From positions 1 to 34,617 of the forward strand of contig JAISTB010000008.1 in NCBI GenBank assembly GCA_031272775.1: a stretch of 34,617 nucleotides of DNA, written 5' to 3'. The translations under genes were made by a program, and so were the position numbers. The notes beneath the pieces are model-generated. The model had not been told where the DNA came from. It saw only the letters and a program-made list of their open reading frames with translations, and searched no databases. Of this stretch, positions 22,659 through 31,910 are shown piece after piece. Each line of letters starts with the position of its first letter. Position 1 is the stretch's first letter. The stretch comes from Fusobacteriaceae bacterium. GTDB lineage: Bacteria > Fusobacteriota > Fusobacteriia > Fusobacteriales > Fusobacteriaceae.

Positions 22659-23480
22659 TCAGGTCCGGTAATAGCCGCCGAGGAGTTTGACCTCGAGACA
22701 CCAGTCCCGGATTTCGGCGATCATATCTTTGGCGGCTGGATCGGCGAGGTTCCCCATGAGTTCCACGTGAAAATAATAGCTCCAGGGCTCGTTTTCTATG
22801 GCGTGGGATTTGATATTGACCATGTTGAAGCCCCTGCGGGCGACGGCCGTCAATACTCCCGCCAGCTGCCCCGGGATGTTCCGGACCGTAAAGAGGAGCT
22901 GGAAATGATCCCCTTCTTCGGTGTAGTCCCGGCTGATGACGATAAAGCGCGTCGTGTTGGATTTGCTCGTATGGATATTTTCCGCGATCAGCGAGAGCCC
23001 GTAGAGCTCCGCGGTCTCCAGCGACGCGATGGCCCCCTTGGCGGGATCTCCGGCCTCGGCCACGGACTTGGCCGCGATTGCCGTATTGGGCGAAGCCACG
23101 AGCTCGATGGATTTTCCCCGGAACCAGTCGGCGCACTGGGAGATGGCCTGGGGATGGGAATAGACCTGCCGGATGCCGGAAAGGGTCGCTCCCGGGATCC
23201 CCAGCAGATTGTGCCGCACCGTTAAGTCCAGGGTCCGGTTCACATAGAGGCTGCTTTTTTTCAAAATCTCGCTGACTTCGGCCACTTCGCCGGTGTAGGA
23301 ATTCTCCGAAGGCAGCACGCCCTTATGGCAGACGCCTTCGGATACGGCCCGGGCCGCTTCGGCGAATGTCGTAAAAGGAATCAGTTCCTCCCCGGGAAAG
23401 AGCGCCTTGGCCGCCTGATGGCTGAAGGCCCCCGAGACGCCGGGATACGCGATTTTCAATGTTGTCCGCTCTTTGTCCAC
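22659..23480 (-). CDS. pheA: Prephenate dehydratase with ACT domain
   Basis: A 273-residue enzyme converting prephenate to phenylpyruvate in phenylalanine synthesis. The catalytic domain (about 7-185) begins IAYPGVSGAFSHQAA and contains GVLPSENSYTGEV, the HPQAISQC motif and the hallmark SNTTRFIVISRD at its end. The C-terminal ACT domain (about 195-270) has FTVRNIPGQLAGVLTAVARR, and GFNMVNIKSHAIENEPWSYY, which match the phenylalanine-binding GALV and ESRP regions only loosely, so feedback inhibition is likely but not certain. There is no chorismate mutase domain. The start is taken as GTG at 23480, 6 bases after GGAGGGG; an ATG further up is part of that site. It is divergent from the TPR gene. 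Confidence 0.9.
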   Translation of the reverse strand: MDKERTTLKIAYPGVSGAFSHQAAKALFPGEELIPFTTFAEAARAVSEGVCHKGVLPSENSYTGEVAEVSEILKKSSLYVNRTLDLTVRHNLLGIPGATLSGIRQVYSHPQAISQCADWFRGKSIELVASPNTAIAAKSVAEAGDPAKGAIASLETAELYGLSLIAENIHTSKSNTTRFIVISRDYTEEGDHFQLLFTVRNIPGQLAGVLTAVARRGFNMVNIKSHAIENEPWSYYFHVELMGNLADPAAKDMIAEIRDWCLEVKLLGGYYRT

Positions 23481-23507
23481 AGATGTCCCCTCCATTGAAT
23501 ACACCCA

Positions 23508-23536
23508 ATTATATCAAAAATCCCGAAAATTTACAA
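23508..23536 (-). promoter_or_regulatory. Promoter of pheA
   Basis: Minus-strand TTGTAA (23531-23536), 17 bases, TATAAT (23508-23513) with TGA before it (extended -10). No leader peptide or T-box is seen in the short leader. Confidence 0.75.
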
Positions 23537-23584
23537 AAAAAATTTCGAAATGGAGAAATCCTTGTAGAAATGCGCTCCAAATTG

Positions 23585-23593
23585 TGGTACAAT
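23585..23593 (+). promoter_or_regulatory. Extended -10 promoter of the TPR protein gene
   Basis: TGG-TACAAT, in the same TGTGGTACAAT context as the sugar operon promoter. The best -35-like hexamer, TTGTAG (23562-23567), is 20 bases away, so the promoter probably relies on the extended -10. Confidence 0.55.
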
Positions 23594-23651
23594 ATGAACG
23601 GGAAGCATGTAATCACTGTAGAGCCGGACACCGTTTCCGGAAGGAGTTGCT

Positions 23652-26504
23652 ATGGAAAATCTGAAAAACAATTTTGACGAACTGATCGCGAAAAAGGATT
23701 ACAACGGCGCCCTTTTCCTGCTGAAATCCATGGAAGAATCCGGAGACGACAGCTCATGGCTGTACTGCAACCTGGCCTGGCTGCTGGGCAATCGCGGCAA
23801 CCGCGAAGAGGCGCTTCCCTATCTCGCCAAGGTCGAGGAACGTAACGACCCGAAATTCAACAAATGGGTGTTTTCGGAGACGGCCTCGGATCTGAGCGCG
23901 CTGAACCGGCCCGCCGAAGCGGCGGCCTACCTGAAGAAAACCGTCGCCGCAGGCCGCGACGACGCCTGGGTCAACTTTATGCTGGGGCTGAATCTCAACA
24001 AGCTTGAGGATTATCCGGAAGCTTTGACCCACTTGCAAAAAGCCAACGAAATGGGGAGAAACGACGCCCTTTTGCATTTTGAGACCGGCTGGGCCCTCGG
24101 CAACATGGGCCGGAACAACGAGGCCATCGGGCATCTGCGGGCGGCCCTGGAGCTCTCCCCCGACGATATCCCGACGCTCAACGAAATCGCTTGGAATTAC
24201 GGAAAATTGGGCGAACACGAGCGGGCCATCGCCTATTACAACAAGATCAAAGATCTGGGCCATGACGACGTCAACGTCAACAGCGAAATCGGCTGGAATC
24301 TCGGCTGTCTTGACAAGCCCGAAGAGGCCATCGAATATCTCCGCAAGGCGGAAAAACTCTCGGAAGAGCCTTCGGCCTTTCTCTATTCGGAAATGGCCCG
24401 GAACCTGCGCCGTCTGGACGATTTTGAAGGGGCCCTGGACGCCCTGCAAAAGGCCTCCAACCTCGGCCGCGACGACTATTGGATCCACGCCGAAATGGCC
24501 TGGAACCTGCTGCAATTGAACCGCCTCAACGAAGCCCTGAGCAAATTCCGCAAGAGCGACGAGCTCAAGCGCGACGACCGCTGGATCGTCTCCCAGATCG
24601 GTTACTGCCTCGGAGAGACCGGCAAATATGACGAAGCCCTCGAGTACTACCGGAAAGCGAAGGCCCTGGGCCGCGACGACCACTGGCTCAACGGCCGGAT
24701 CGGCTGGACGCTGTCCAAGTTAAACCAGCCCGAGGAGGCCCTCAAATTTTTGAAAAGGGCCGAAGCCCAGGGAGACGGCGTGCCCTCTTGGCTCGCCTTT
24801 GAGCTTGGTCTCAATCTCCGGAGCCTCGAGCGCTATGACGAGGCCCTTTCCTATCTCGTTCCCGCGGCAAATGAGGATCCCGGCAACTATCACCTGCAGA
24901 GCGAGACGGCCCTCAATCTGGCCCGGCTGGGCCGCGCGGCCGAAGCCGCGCCGTATTTCAAGCGGGCCCGGGAAGACAACGACGAACCCGAACCCTGGTT
25001 TGTCGAAGAAGACGCGAAAAATCTCGAAGCCGTCGGAGATTACGCCGGGGCCATAGACGCCTGGTCCTTGCTAGCCCGGACCGACGAGGCCGACAAGGGC
25101 GTTCTCTATTACCGCATGGGCCTTTGCGCGAAGCAACTCAAGCAAAATGACAAGGCCCTCGAATACCTGCAACTGGCGAAAAAATACGGCAAGGACGACG
25201 AAGAGACCCTGGCCGCGACCGTTCCTCTCGTCAACAAAAGCAAGCATCCCGAAGCGGCTTTGGGAATTTTGGAGCAACTGGCGGCAAGGGGCCCCATGTC
25301 TGAAAAACTGGCGGGCGATATGGCCTACTGCCATTTGCAGCTGAAGCAATACGACGAGGCCCTGACCTGGCTCAAAAAAGCCGGCGAACTGGGGCGAAAC
25401 GACAGCTGGCTCTATGAGAATATGGGCTATATTTTAGGCAAACAGGGCAAATACGCCGAAGCCATGGCCGCTTACGAAAAGGCCGTGGCGACCCAGGCCC
25501 AGCCCCAGGGGGCCACGTTTTGGCAAATGGGGAAACTGGCCAACGCCCTCGGCCGCTTTGAGGTCGCCAACGTCTATTACCAGCGGGCGCTGCAAGGGGG
25601 CGAAATCAACGCGGACATCCTGACCGAAGAAGCCTGGACCCTGAACAAACTCGATCACGCGATCGAGGCTTTGACTTATCTCGATCAGGCCCTGGCCATC
25701 GACCGGGACAATATCGCGGCCTGGAATGAACTGGGCTGGACCCGGGTGCAGCTCGACAAATTCCCCGAGGCCCTCGAGGCCTTCAAGCGTTCCGAAGAGC
25801 TCAATCCTTCGGATCCCTGGCTCTTGTCCCAGATCGGCTATACTTACGAGAATATGAACCGCTATCCCGAAGCCCTCGAGTACTTCAAGCGCCTGCGGGA
25901 CCTGCTGGGGGACAAGGCTTCCGCCGAGGTCACCGACGAGATCTATTTCCTCGAGAAAAAGACCGCCCGCCGCTCGCCGCTCAAGGCTTCAGTCCAGCAG
26001 GCGGCCGCCGATATGGGGAAAGAGCTCAAAATCAAAGAACCGGAGCAGTCGGAAGCGGTTCAGCCGGTCGTCACAAAAGCCTCCCTCGATGTTGCTGCCG
26101 TAGGGGCGAATGAATATTCGCCCGCCACTGAACATCCGCCCGTTCCCGAGGCGGAACCCGCGCCCGTTCCCGAAGCGGAGCCGGCCCCCGCCCCCAAGCC
26201 CGCGCCGAAACCCGAGATCCGGAAGGATATTTTCCCGGAAAATCCCGTGGATACGAAGCCCGAGCCCGTCAAAAAGAAAGAAAAATTCCAGGATTTCTCC
26301 CAGCCTGCCGAAGACCGGCAACCCAAGATGGCCAAACCCGTCCGGACGCCTGCGAAACCGGCCCCGCCCAAGTCGGAGTCGAAACTCTTCAGAAATCTTT
26401 TGATCCTGCTCTTTCTGGGCGTAACCGCCTTTTTCGCCTACGCGGTCTTCAAGATCAAAGACAGCAGCGAAACGATCATAGACTTCATTTTGAGCCTGTT
26501 TTAA
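23652..26504 (+). CDS. Long TPR-repeat protein with C-terminal membrane anchor
   Basis: A 950-residue protein. Residues about 5-740 are some twenty 34-residue TPR units, many with a shared GRDDxW linker and W-N-L core (for example GRDDYWIHAEMAWNLLQLNR and GRDDHWLNGRIGWTLSKLNQ). Residues about 755-905 are a disordered linker rich in Pro, Glu, Lys and Ala, with imperfect PVPEAEPAP repeats. One hydrophobic helix, NLLILLFLGVTAFFAYAVF (about 915-933), is near the C-terminus, followed by a 17-residue tail. There is no signal peptide and a basic stretch precedes the helix, so the TPR part should face the cytoplasm. It is likely a protein-protein docking scaffold at the membrane; the partner is unknown. 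AAGGAG precedes the ATG. I see no clear terminator in the 190 bases after it. Confidence 0.85.
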   Translation: MENLKNNFDELIAKKDYNGALFLLKSMEESGDDSSWLYCNLAWLLGNRGNREEALPYLAKVEERNDPKFNKWVFSETASDLSALNRPAEAAAYLKKTVAAGRDDAWVNFMLGLNLNKLEDYPEALTHLQKANEMGRNDALLHFETGWALGNMGRNNEAIGHLRAALELSPDDIPTLNEIAWNYGKLGEHERAIAYYNKIKDLGHDDVNVNSEIGWNLGCLDKPEEAIEYLRKAEKLSEEPSAFLYSEMARNLRRLDDFEGALDALQKASNLGRDDYWIHAEMAWNLLQLNRLNEALSKFRKSDELKRDDRWIVSQIGYCLGETGKYDEALEYYRKAKALGRDDHWLNGRIGWTLSKLNQPEEALKFLKRAEAQGDGVPSWLAFELGLNLRSLERYDEALSYLVPAANEDPGNYHLQSETALNLARLGRAAEAAPYFKRAREDNDEPEPWFVEEDAKNLEAVGDYAGAIDAWSLLARTDEADKGVLYYRMGLCAKQLKQNDKALEYLQLAKKYGKDDEETLAATVPLVNKSKHPEAALGILEQLAARGPMSEKLAGDMAYCHLQLKQYDEALTWLKKAGELGRNDSWLYENMGYILGKQGKYAEAMAAYEKAVATQAQPQGATFWQMGKLANALGRFEVANVYYQRALQGGEINADILTEEAWTLNKLDHAIEALTYLDQALAIDRDNIAAWNELGWTRVQLDKFPEALEAFKRSEELNPSDPWLLSQIGYTYENMNRYPEALEYFKRLRDLLGDKASAEVTDEIYFLEKKTARRSPLKASVQQAAADMGKELKIKEPEQSEAVQPVVTKASLDVAAVGANEYSPATEHPPVPEAEPAPVPEAEPAPAPKPAPKPEIRKDIFPENPVDTKPEPVKKKEKFQDFSQPAEDRQPKMAKPVRTPAKPAPPKSESKLFRNLLILLFLGVTAFFAYAVFKIKDSSETIIDFILSLF

Positions 26505-26615
26505 AGATATTCTATAGAATTCATCGATTATTTTTTCCTCACGGTTTTCCCATGATTTACACATACAAAAATCATCTATGATAAAGCCTCATTAAGAGCT
26601 ATAACTTTTATCTAT

Positions 26616-26644
26616 TTTACCTTTGCCGCCAAAGCGGATATAAT
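26616..26644 (+). promoter_or_regulatory. Promoter of the PatB/MalY-like gene
   Basis: TTTACC (26616-26621), 17 bases, TATAAT (26639-26644). The leader of about 50 bases ends in GGAGGTG, 6 bases before the ATG. Confidence 0.72.
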
Positions 26645-26697
26645 TTGCGTAGAGCCCCCATAAGGGCCAAAAAGTATATCGCTTTGGAGGTGCAACC

Positions 26698-27894
26698 ATG
26701 CAGTACGATTTTGAAACGGTAATCAGAAGGGAGGGCGTCGGCTCGGCCAAGTGGGACTCCATGACAAAGGTCAACGGGAGGCTGCCCGGGGACGTTATCC
26801 CCTTTTCGGGGGCGGAGATGGAGTTTGTGACGGCGCCGCCCATCGCGGAAGACCTCAAAAACGCCATCGATACCATGGTCCTCGGACGCACGGACGCGAC
26901 GGAAGGCTATGTTGAGGCACTTTGCGAGAGAATAAAGAAACGCCATAATTTCACGGTCAAGCCCGAATGGGCGCTGACGACCCGGACGGTCTTGGAAGCC
27001 GTCAATACGGCCATACGGGCCTTTACGGAAAAAGGCGAGGCGATCCTTGTTTTGACGCCTGTTTGCGGAGAAATGGCCAAGCTCTTGACGCTCAGCGGGC
27101 GGCCGGTCGTGGAAAGTCCGCTTTTGCGGAAGGGCACGAGCTACGAGATCGACTTTGACGATTTCGAGCGAAAGGCCCGGGGAGGGAGCGTCAGGCTCTT
27201 CGTTCTTTGCAACCCCCACAATCCGGTGGCCCGGGTCTGGAAGAAGAAGGAGCTTGAGCGCGTCGGCAGGATCTGCCTCGAAAACGGGATTGTCGTCGTA
27301 TCCGACGAGGCCTGGTCAGGGATCATCATGAAGGGTCAGCGGCACGTGACCTTCGGCGCCGTGTCCGAGTCCTTCCTGCAAAATCTCGTCATCTGTTTTT
27401 CCCCGGCGGCGACCTACAACCTGACGGGACTCCAGATCGCAAACGTCATTATCCCCGGCGGCCGTCTCCGGAAGCAGTTCCGGGCGACGTATCTCGCCAT
27501 GCTTGAACATTCTCCCCGCTGCAACATCTTAAGCTATGTGGCGTCCAGGAGCGCCTGGGAAAAATGCGACGGCTGGCTTGAAAAAGCCCTTTCGATCATC
27601 GCCGCCAACAAGGAGCTGATCACGGACTTTTTGGGTCTGGAATTGCCCCAGATCAAGGTCATGGACTTTGAGGGCTCGTATTTTCTCTGGCTCAACATGA
27701 AGGGCCTCGGGCTCGATTACCGGGAATTGGAGCGGATCAATAAGACAAAGGCCCATCTCTTTTTTGAGGAAGGTTATACCTTCGGCGAGCAAGGGGAATC
27801 CTTTGAACGCTGGAATATCGCCTGCCCCACATACTATATCGAGCGGGCGCTCACGCGGATGAAAGCGGCCTACAGCAGGATACGCCAGGCGTGA
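26698..27894 (+). CDS. PatB/MalY-like aminotransferase-fold protein lacking the PLP lysine
   Basis: A 398-residue fold-type I PLP-enzyme homologue of the MalY/PatB (cystathionine beta-lyase) group. Family features remain: IPFSGAEMEF near the start, LCNPHNPVARVWKKKEL (Asn175), VVSDEAW (Asp203), TYNLTGLQIANVIIPGG and WNIACP near the end. Key residues are missing. The family's S-x-S-K-T-F-N-x-x-G-L site reads S-P-A-A-T-Y-N-L-T-G-L, so the Schiff-base lysine is Ala238. The Tyr that stacks on PLP is Cys123, the YGY tyrosine is Arg64, and the carboxylate-binding Arg is Thr378. The frame is intact over its full length with a good promoter and ribosome binding site, so it looks like a maintained non-enzymatic protein rather than a fresh pseudogene. 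Role unknown. Confidence 0.85.
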   Translation: MQYDFETVIRREGVGSAKWDSMTKVNGRLPGDVIPFSGAEMEFVTAPPIAEDLKNAIDTMVLGRTDATEGYVEALCERIKKRHNFTVKPEWALTTRTVLEAVNTAIRAFTEKGEAILVLTPVCGEMAKLLTLSGRPVVESPLLRKGTSYEIDFDDFERKARGGSVRLFVLCNPHNPVARVWKKKELERVGRICLENGIVVVSDEAWSGIIMKGQRHVTFGAVSESFLQNLVICFSPAATYNLTGLQIANVIIPGGRLRKQFRATYLAMLEHSPRCNILSYVASRSAWEKCDGWLEKALSIIAANKELITDFLGLELPQIKVMDFEGSYFLWLNMKGLGLDYRELERINKTKAHLFFEEGYTFGEQGESFERWNIACPTYYIERALTRMKAAYSRIRQA

Positions 27895-27980
27895 ATTTCC
27901 TCCGAAGCGGCGCCATAGACGCCGAATAATACCAGACATACACAGGAAGAGGTCAATAAAATCACAGGAGTTGATGCAGC

Positions 27981-28526
27981 ATGAAACTTGCAACAGGAAT
28001 GAAAATGCCGGATTTTACGTTTGATTCCATTTACCGGGACAAGGTGGATTACCTCGAAAGCAAGAAGGGAAAAACCGGCGTCCTCATGTTTCTCAGGTAC
28101 TTCGGCTGCCGGATCTGCCAGTTGGACATCCGGGAATTCAATCTGCTCTACGACGAATTTGTCAAACTGGGCGCCGACGTGAAGATTGTCCTCCAGTCCA
28201 CCCGGGAGATTATGCTGGAAGCGGAGGAGAAAGAGGGCAAATTCAAGACGGAATTTGTGCTCGACCCGACCCAAGCGCTCTACAAGCGCTTTGAGCTCGC
28301 GGTGGCCAAAGACAAGGACGAACTCAGGGGCCAGGGCCAAGTGGAAAAGAAATCGGCCGAGGCCCAGGCGCTGGGCATGGTCCACGGCGCCTATGAGGGC
28401 GAGGAATTGCAGCTCCCCGCCGCCTTTATCATCGACAAGGACGACAACATCGTCTACGCGCGCTACGCCGCCCACGGAGCCGACATTCCCCGGGCCGCGG
28501 AAGTGCTGGAAATCCTCAAAAAGTAG
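27981..28526 (+). CDS. Peroxiredoxin-like (AhpC/TSA family) protein
   Basis: A 181-residue thioredoxin-fold protein. It begins KLATGMKMPDFTFDSIYRDK, typical of the AhpC/TSA entry strand, and has a CxxC active site FGCRICQ (Cys43, Cys46) after LMFLRY. ELQLPAAFIIDKDDNIVYAR, a late strand typical of the fold, comes near the end. This fits the PRXL2/AhpC-TSA_2 type, thought to reduce peroxides or act as a thiol reductase; the substrate is unknown. There is no signal peptide, so it should be cytoplasmic. AGGAG lies 10 bases before the ATG. It follows the PatB-like gene by 86 bases with no clear promoter between, so the two may be co-transcribed, and a strong terminator follows. Confidence 0.82.
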   Translation: MKLATGMKMPDFTFDSIYRDKVDYLESKKGKTGVLMFLRYFGCRICQLDIREFNLLYDEFVKLGADVKIVLQSTREIMLEAEEKEGKFKTEFVLDPTQALYKRFELAVAKDKDELRGQGQVEKKSAEAQALGMVHGAYEGEELQLPAAFIIDKDDNIVYARYAAHGADIPRAAEVLEILKK

Positions 28527-28533
28527 GGCAAGC

Positions 28534-28566
28534 AAAAACCCCCGGAGGCGAGACCTCGGGGGTTTT
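28534..28566. terminator. Bidirectional terminator between the peroxiredoxin-like gene and addA
   Basis: AAAACCCCCG and AGG on the left pair with CCT and CGGGGGTTTT on the right, with a single bulged G. A run of A on the left and of T on the right lets it work in both directions. It lies 8 bases after the peroxiredoxin-like stop. Confidence 0.88.
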
Positions 28567-28605
28567 GATTGTTATTGGTAGTTCGCGTTGCATGACATCC
28601 TCCTC

Positions 28606-31600
28606 CTATAATTCCACGTATTCAAATCGGATCCTGTCCGAATAAACATTTCCCGCCGGACTGTTTTCCAGCTGCCCGCGGATCAGCTTCACATAACGGA
28701 TCTTTTGTTTTTCGTCGTCATCGTCCTCTTCCCGGTAGGATCTGCCGGTTTTAAAGTCGAGAATCAGGATTTCGCCCGGCTTTCCGTCCTTCGGAAAGCG
28801 GACCAGCAGGCGGTCGAGAATGTTTTTCCGCCCGTCTTTGTCATAGAGCGCGTATTCGGAAAAATCCCTGTCCCAGTCTCCGAAGAGACCGCAGGTCTTT
28901 GCTTTTTCCGTGAGCGCGCGGATATTTTGCTCCGAGAGGGTTTCGTCTATCGTAACAGGCCCCAGACTGTCGGCGTATTTCGCCCGGACAAAGCGCGCGG
29001 CGCTTGCGATTTCCGCCGCTTCCGGCCGGCGCAGATGTTCGAAGAACTCGTGAATCATGAGACCCCGGAGGCGCTTTGTGTCGTCGAAGGCGAGGTCGTG
29101 AGACTTGAGGCGGTCGAGGCCGGGGGCGGGTTCCCGGGAAACCTTTTCGGATTTGCTGAATCGCTGATTCTGCAGATTGAGCGCGACTGATCGCTTTTCT
29201 TCCGCTTTGACTTCAGACAGGGGGGCGTATAATTCCGAATCGCTTTCAAAGTCGGATAACTTTTCCAAGGTCTGGCGAATCAATCCCGTGATTCCTGTCA
29301 AGTCGCCGACGCCCTTTTTGGGATTGGGTTTCTGATCGTCCTCGGCGACGATAATGAGGTTGTCGACGGCGCGGGTCAGGGCGACATAGAGAATATTGAT
29401 TTTTTCCGTCGCTTCGGCTTCTTTTTCATCGAGAATCAAATCCCGGTATTCTTCAAGTCTCTCGAGCCAGGGCAGGAATTTTTTCATGGTCAGGATCGTC
29501 TTTCGGACCTTGGTGAAAGACGCGTCCAATTTTGCGTAGAATCGCAGCGCTTGCCCCGATTCCGGGGGGCTTTTTCTGTTGTGATAATAATAGTAGACCG
29601 TATCGTAAGCCAGCCCTTTGGCCTTGTGGACGGTAGCCAACGTCACGACGTCGCTCTCTTTGAACAGAATATCCGCGAATACCGGATCATCAGGTTTTCG
29701 ATCCAGTTCATCGAGAAAATCCCGAATATCGGGATAGCTTTCCGCAAGTTCGCAAAAGCGGGACAAGTTTTCGATATCAACGGCGGGCGTCGTCTCCGTT
29801 ACAAGAGAGAAGGATGTTATGATCTTTTCAATGATTGCCCGGGCTTGCGCTTTTTTCCGGAAGAATTCGTCACGGATCTCCCGGATCAGCGGGAGCAAGT
29901 CCGGAAAGACGGGCGACGTTATCCCTTTTTCTTCAAAGAAACTCCGCATGATCAATGGTTTCGCATCGATAAGCGCTTGTAAATCCTCATTTGTACATCC
30001 GAAGGGCTCATGGGAAAGAAAGTTCAAGAGTGAGACAAAACTGTTGCGGTAGCAAAATTTCAACAGATCATAAACAGCGCCGACGCTGGGATTGCGGCGT
30101 ATATTGGACGAGGCTTCAATCACATAGGGGATTTTTTTCAGTTTAAGCAATTGGGCAATGGCCTTCAGATCGTTGCTGTAGCGGGCCAAAACGCCGATCC
30201 CCCTGCGGGACTTTCCTTTTTTGATAAAGTTTTCTTCAATATGTCGGACGAGTTTTACGAAACCGTCGCCTTTAGGGGCTTTGAAAGGCTCTTCAGTCCC
30301 GGCTTCCTCACTGCTTTCTCCACTGTCTTTCGGGGCGTTCATTTCAGCTGCGGGTGAGTCCGGCTCCGGTTTGTTTTCCCCGATGATCACGGATATATAT
30401 CCCCGATTTTCCTTTTTTGGATCAGGACTCTTGCAAAGGGAATCTATAAACCGCCAGGCGAGTTTTCTGTCCGGAATCTCGAATAACTCGCCCAGATCTT
30501 CCCGTTTGGCGATCTCCGAAAAGAAACGGTTGCAGTATTCGGTGATATTTTTTTCGCTGCGGAAGCAGGTATCGAGATTCTGAACCATGGCGCCGACCAT
30601 GTCGGGAAGGTTTTCAAAGAGCTTTTTTTCTCCGCCCCGCCAGCCATAGATGCTTTGTTTTTCATCTCCGACGCACAGGACATCGGGACAGGCGTCAACG
30701 AGCTTCGAGAGCACCTGCCATTGCAAAATGCTGGTGTCTTGGAATTCATCGATAAAAATCGCGGTGATTTTTCCCCCGATGATATCAAAGAAGTCGTCGG
30801 TCAGGCGTTCATTTTCGATGAAATGTAGGTCTTTATCGTAGAGAAATTTGAACGTATACGTACTGATGTCATTGAACGTGAACTTTCTTTCTTTGAATTT
30901 GATCTCGTCGTAGTAGGTGTAAACCCTTTGAATAAAGGTAAAAATGCTTTGTTCCAGAGGAATAATCTTTTCATTGAAAACCGCCTTGCTGACTTCTTTT
31001 TTGAAACGCTCGCTCGCTTCCGTGATTTCGCAAAGAGGGCTGTCAGCTCTCTTCTTTAGAGTCTGGCCGTTCCAAAAATTCCCGTCTGTGAGCGCATCGC
31101 AGCGATCGACAATAAAACGTTCGATATCTTCACGCGGAGCGTTTGCCTGATAAAGATCCATACATTTCTTTTTATCCTGATCATTGGCCTTGTATTTGTC
31201 TTCAAAACTGAGATTTCTTTTTGCCAAAAGGCCGTTTATGGATTCCATCAGGAGACTTAGTTTTCCGTAGAGATCTGTGGGTATTTTTTCCCGCTCGGGG
31301 GTTTTCAAACCGCGTTCCGCCAGTTCCCTTTCCATCATGATCCATTTCCAGCGTTCGTTAATCAGTCGTTTCAACGCGGAGATGTAATTTCCCGAGGTTT
31401 TTTCGGGACCGAGGCTTAGAAAACGGCCCACTTCCTTGTAATTCTGTTTGAGAAGCTTTTCCAGCACGCTTTGGAGCAAGAGCTCATTCTCATCGTCGTC
31501 AATGGTTTCGAAGGCGGAGATGTTTTTGTATTTGGCGATGGCGTCCTGAAACAGCCAGTTTGAGAAAGAATCAATCGTATAGATCCTCAGATTGTCTTTA

Positions 31601-31908
31601 TTTTTGATCATTTCATCCCGAATGGCAGTCATGCGGGGTTGAAAGTTTTCGTCCACGACAAAATCCTCATGATTTTTCTCGATATCTCTGATAATCCCCT
31701 TCCCTTTTTCCGATCGGGACAGGATCGCCTCAAGAAATTCGAGAATGCGACTTTTGATCTCCGCCGTGGCTTTTTTTGTGAAGGTCATGACCAGAATTTC
31801 TTTCCAGGAGACGCCGCGATACATGGCGTATAGGTATTCGAGGGACATGCGGTAGGTTTTTCCGGTTCCCGCGCTTGCTTTTAAAATCAGCTTGTTTGTT
31901 TTCTCCAT
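28606..31908 (-). CDS. addA: AddA-like UvrD-family helicase/nuclease
   Basis: A 1100-residue ATP-dependent helicase-nuclease that would resect double-strand breaks for RecA. Superfamily 1 helicase motifs are clear: Walker A LKASAGTGKTYRM (about 8-20), VMTFTKKATAEIKSRI, Walker B FIDEFQDTSILQW, VGDEKQSIYGWRGG, VTLATVHKAKGLAYDTVY and NILYVALTRAVDNLIIV. The C-terminus has a PD-(D/E)XK nuclease core with ILILDFKTGRSY (about 1045-1056), Asp and Lys as expected, after an upstream HEFFEHL. The length is slightly under the 1,200 or so of Bacillus AddA. The ATG lies two bases after the addB-like stop, with GGGAGGG upstream, so the pair is coupled in the order addB-addA as in Bacillus. RecB is an alternative name, but no recC or recD is seen. 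Confidence 0.88.
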   Translation of the reverse strand: MEKTNKLILKASAGTGKTYRMSLEYLYAMYRGVSWKEILVMTFTKKATAEIKSRILEFLEAILSRSEKGKGIIRDIEKNHEDFVVDENFQPRMTAIRDEMIKNKDNLRIYTIDSFSNWLFQDAIAKYKNISAFETIDDDENELLLQSVLEKLLKQNYKEVGRFLSLGPEKTSGNYISALKRLINERWKWIMMERELAERGLKTPEREKIPTDLYGKLSLLMESINGLLAKRNLSFEDKYKANDQDKKKCMDLYQANAPREDIERFIVDRCDALTDGNFWNGQTLKKRADSPLCEITEASERFKKEVSKAVFNEKIIPLEQSIFTFIQRVYTYYDEIKFKERKFTFNDISTYTFKFLYDKDLHFIENERLTDDFFDIIGGKITAIFIDEFQDTSILQWQVLSKLVDACPDVLCVGDEKQSIYGWRGGEKKLFENLPDMVGAMVQNLDTCFRSEKNITEYCNRFFSEIAKREDLGELFEIPDRKLAWRFIDSLCKSPDPKKENRGYISVIIGENKPEPDSPAAEMNAPKDSGESSEEAGTEEPFKAPKGDGFVKLVRHIEENFIKKGKSRRGIGVLARYSNDLKAIAQLLKLKKIPYVIEASSNIRRNPSVGAVYDLLKFCYRNSFVSLLNFLSHEPFGCTNEDLQALIDAKPLIMRSFFEEKGITSPVFPDLLPLIREIRDEFFRKKAQARAIIEKIITSFSLVTETTPAVDIENLSRFCELAESYPDIRDFLDELDRKPDDPVFADILFKESDVVTLATVHKAKGLAYDTVYYYYHNRKSPPESGQALRFYAKLDASFTKVRKTILTMKKFLPWLERLEEYRDLILDEKEAEATEKINILYVALTRAVDNLIIVAEDDQKPNPKKGVGDLTGITGLIRQTLEKLSDFESDSELYAPLSEVKAEEKRSVALNLQNQRFSKSEKVSREPAPGLDRLKSHDLAFDDTKRLRGLMIHEFFEHLRRPEAAEIASAARFVRAKYADSLGPVTIDETLSEQNIRALTEKAKTCGLFGDWDRDFSEYALYDKDGRKNILDRLLVRFPKDGKPGEILILDFKTGRSYREEDDDDEKQKIRYVKLIRGQLENSPAGNVYSDRIRFEYVEL

Positions 31909-31910
31909 GC

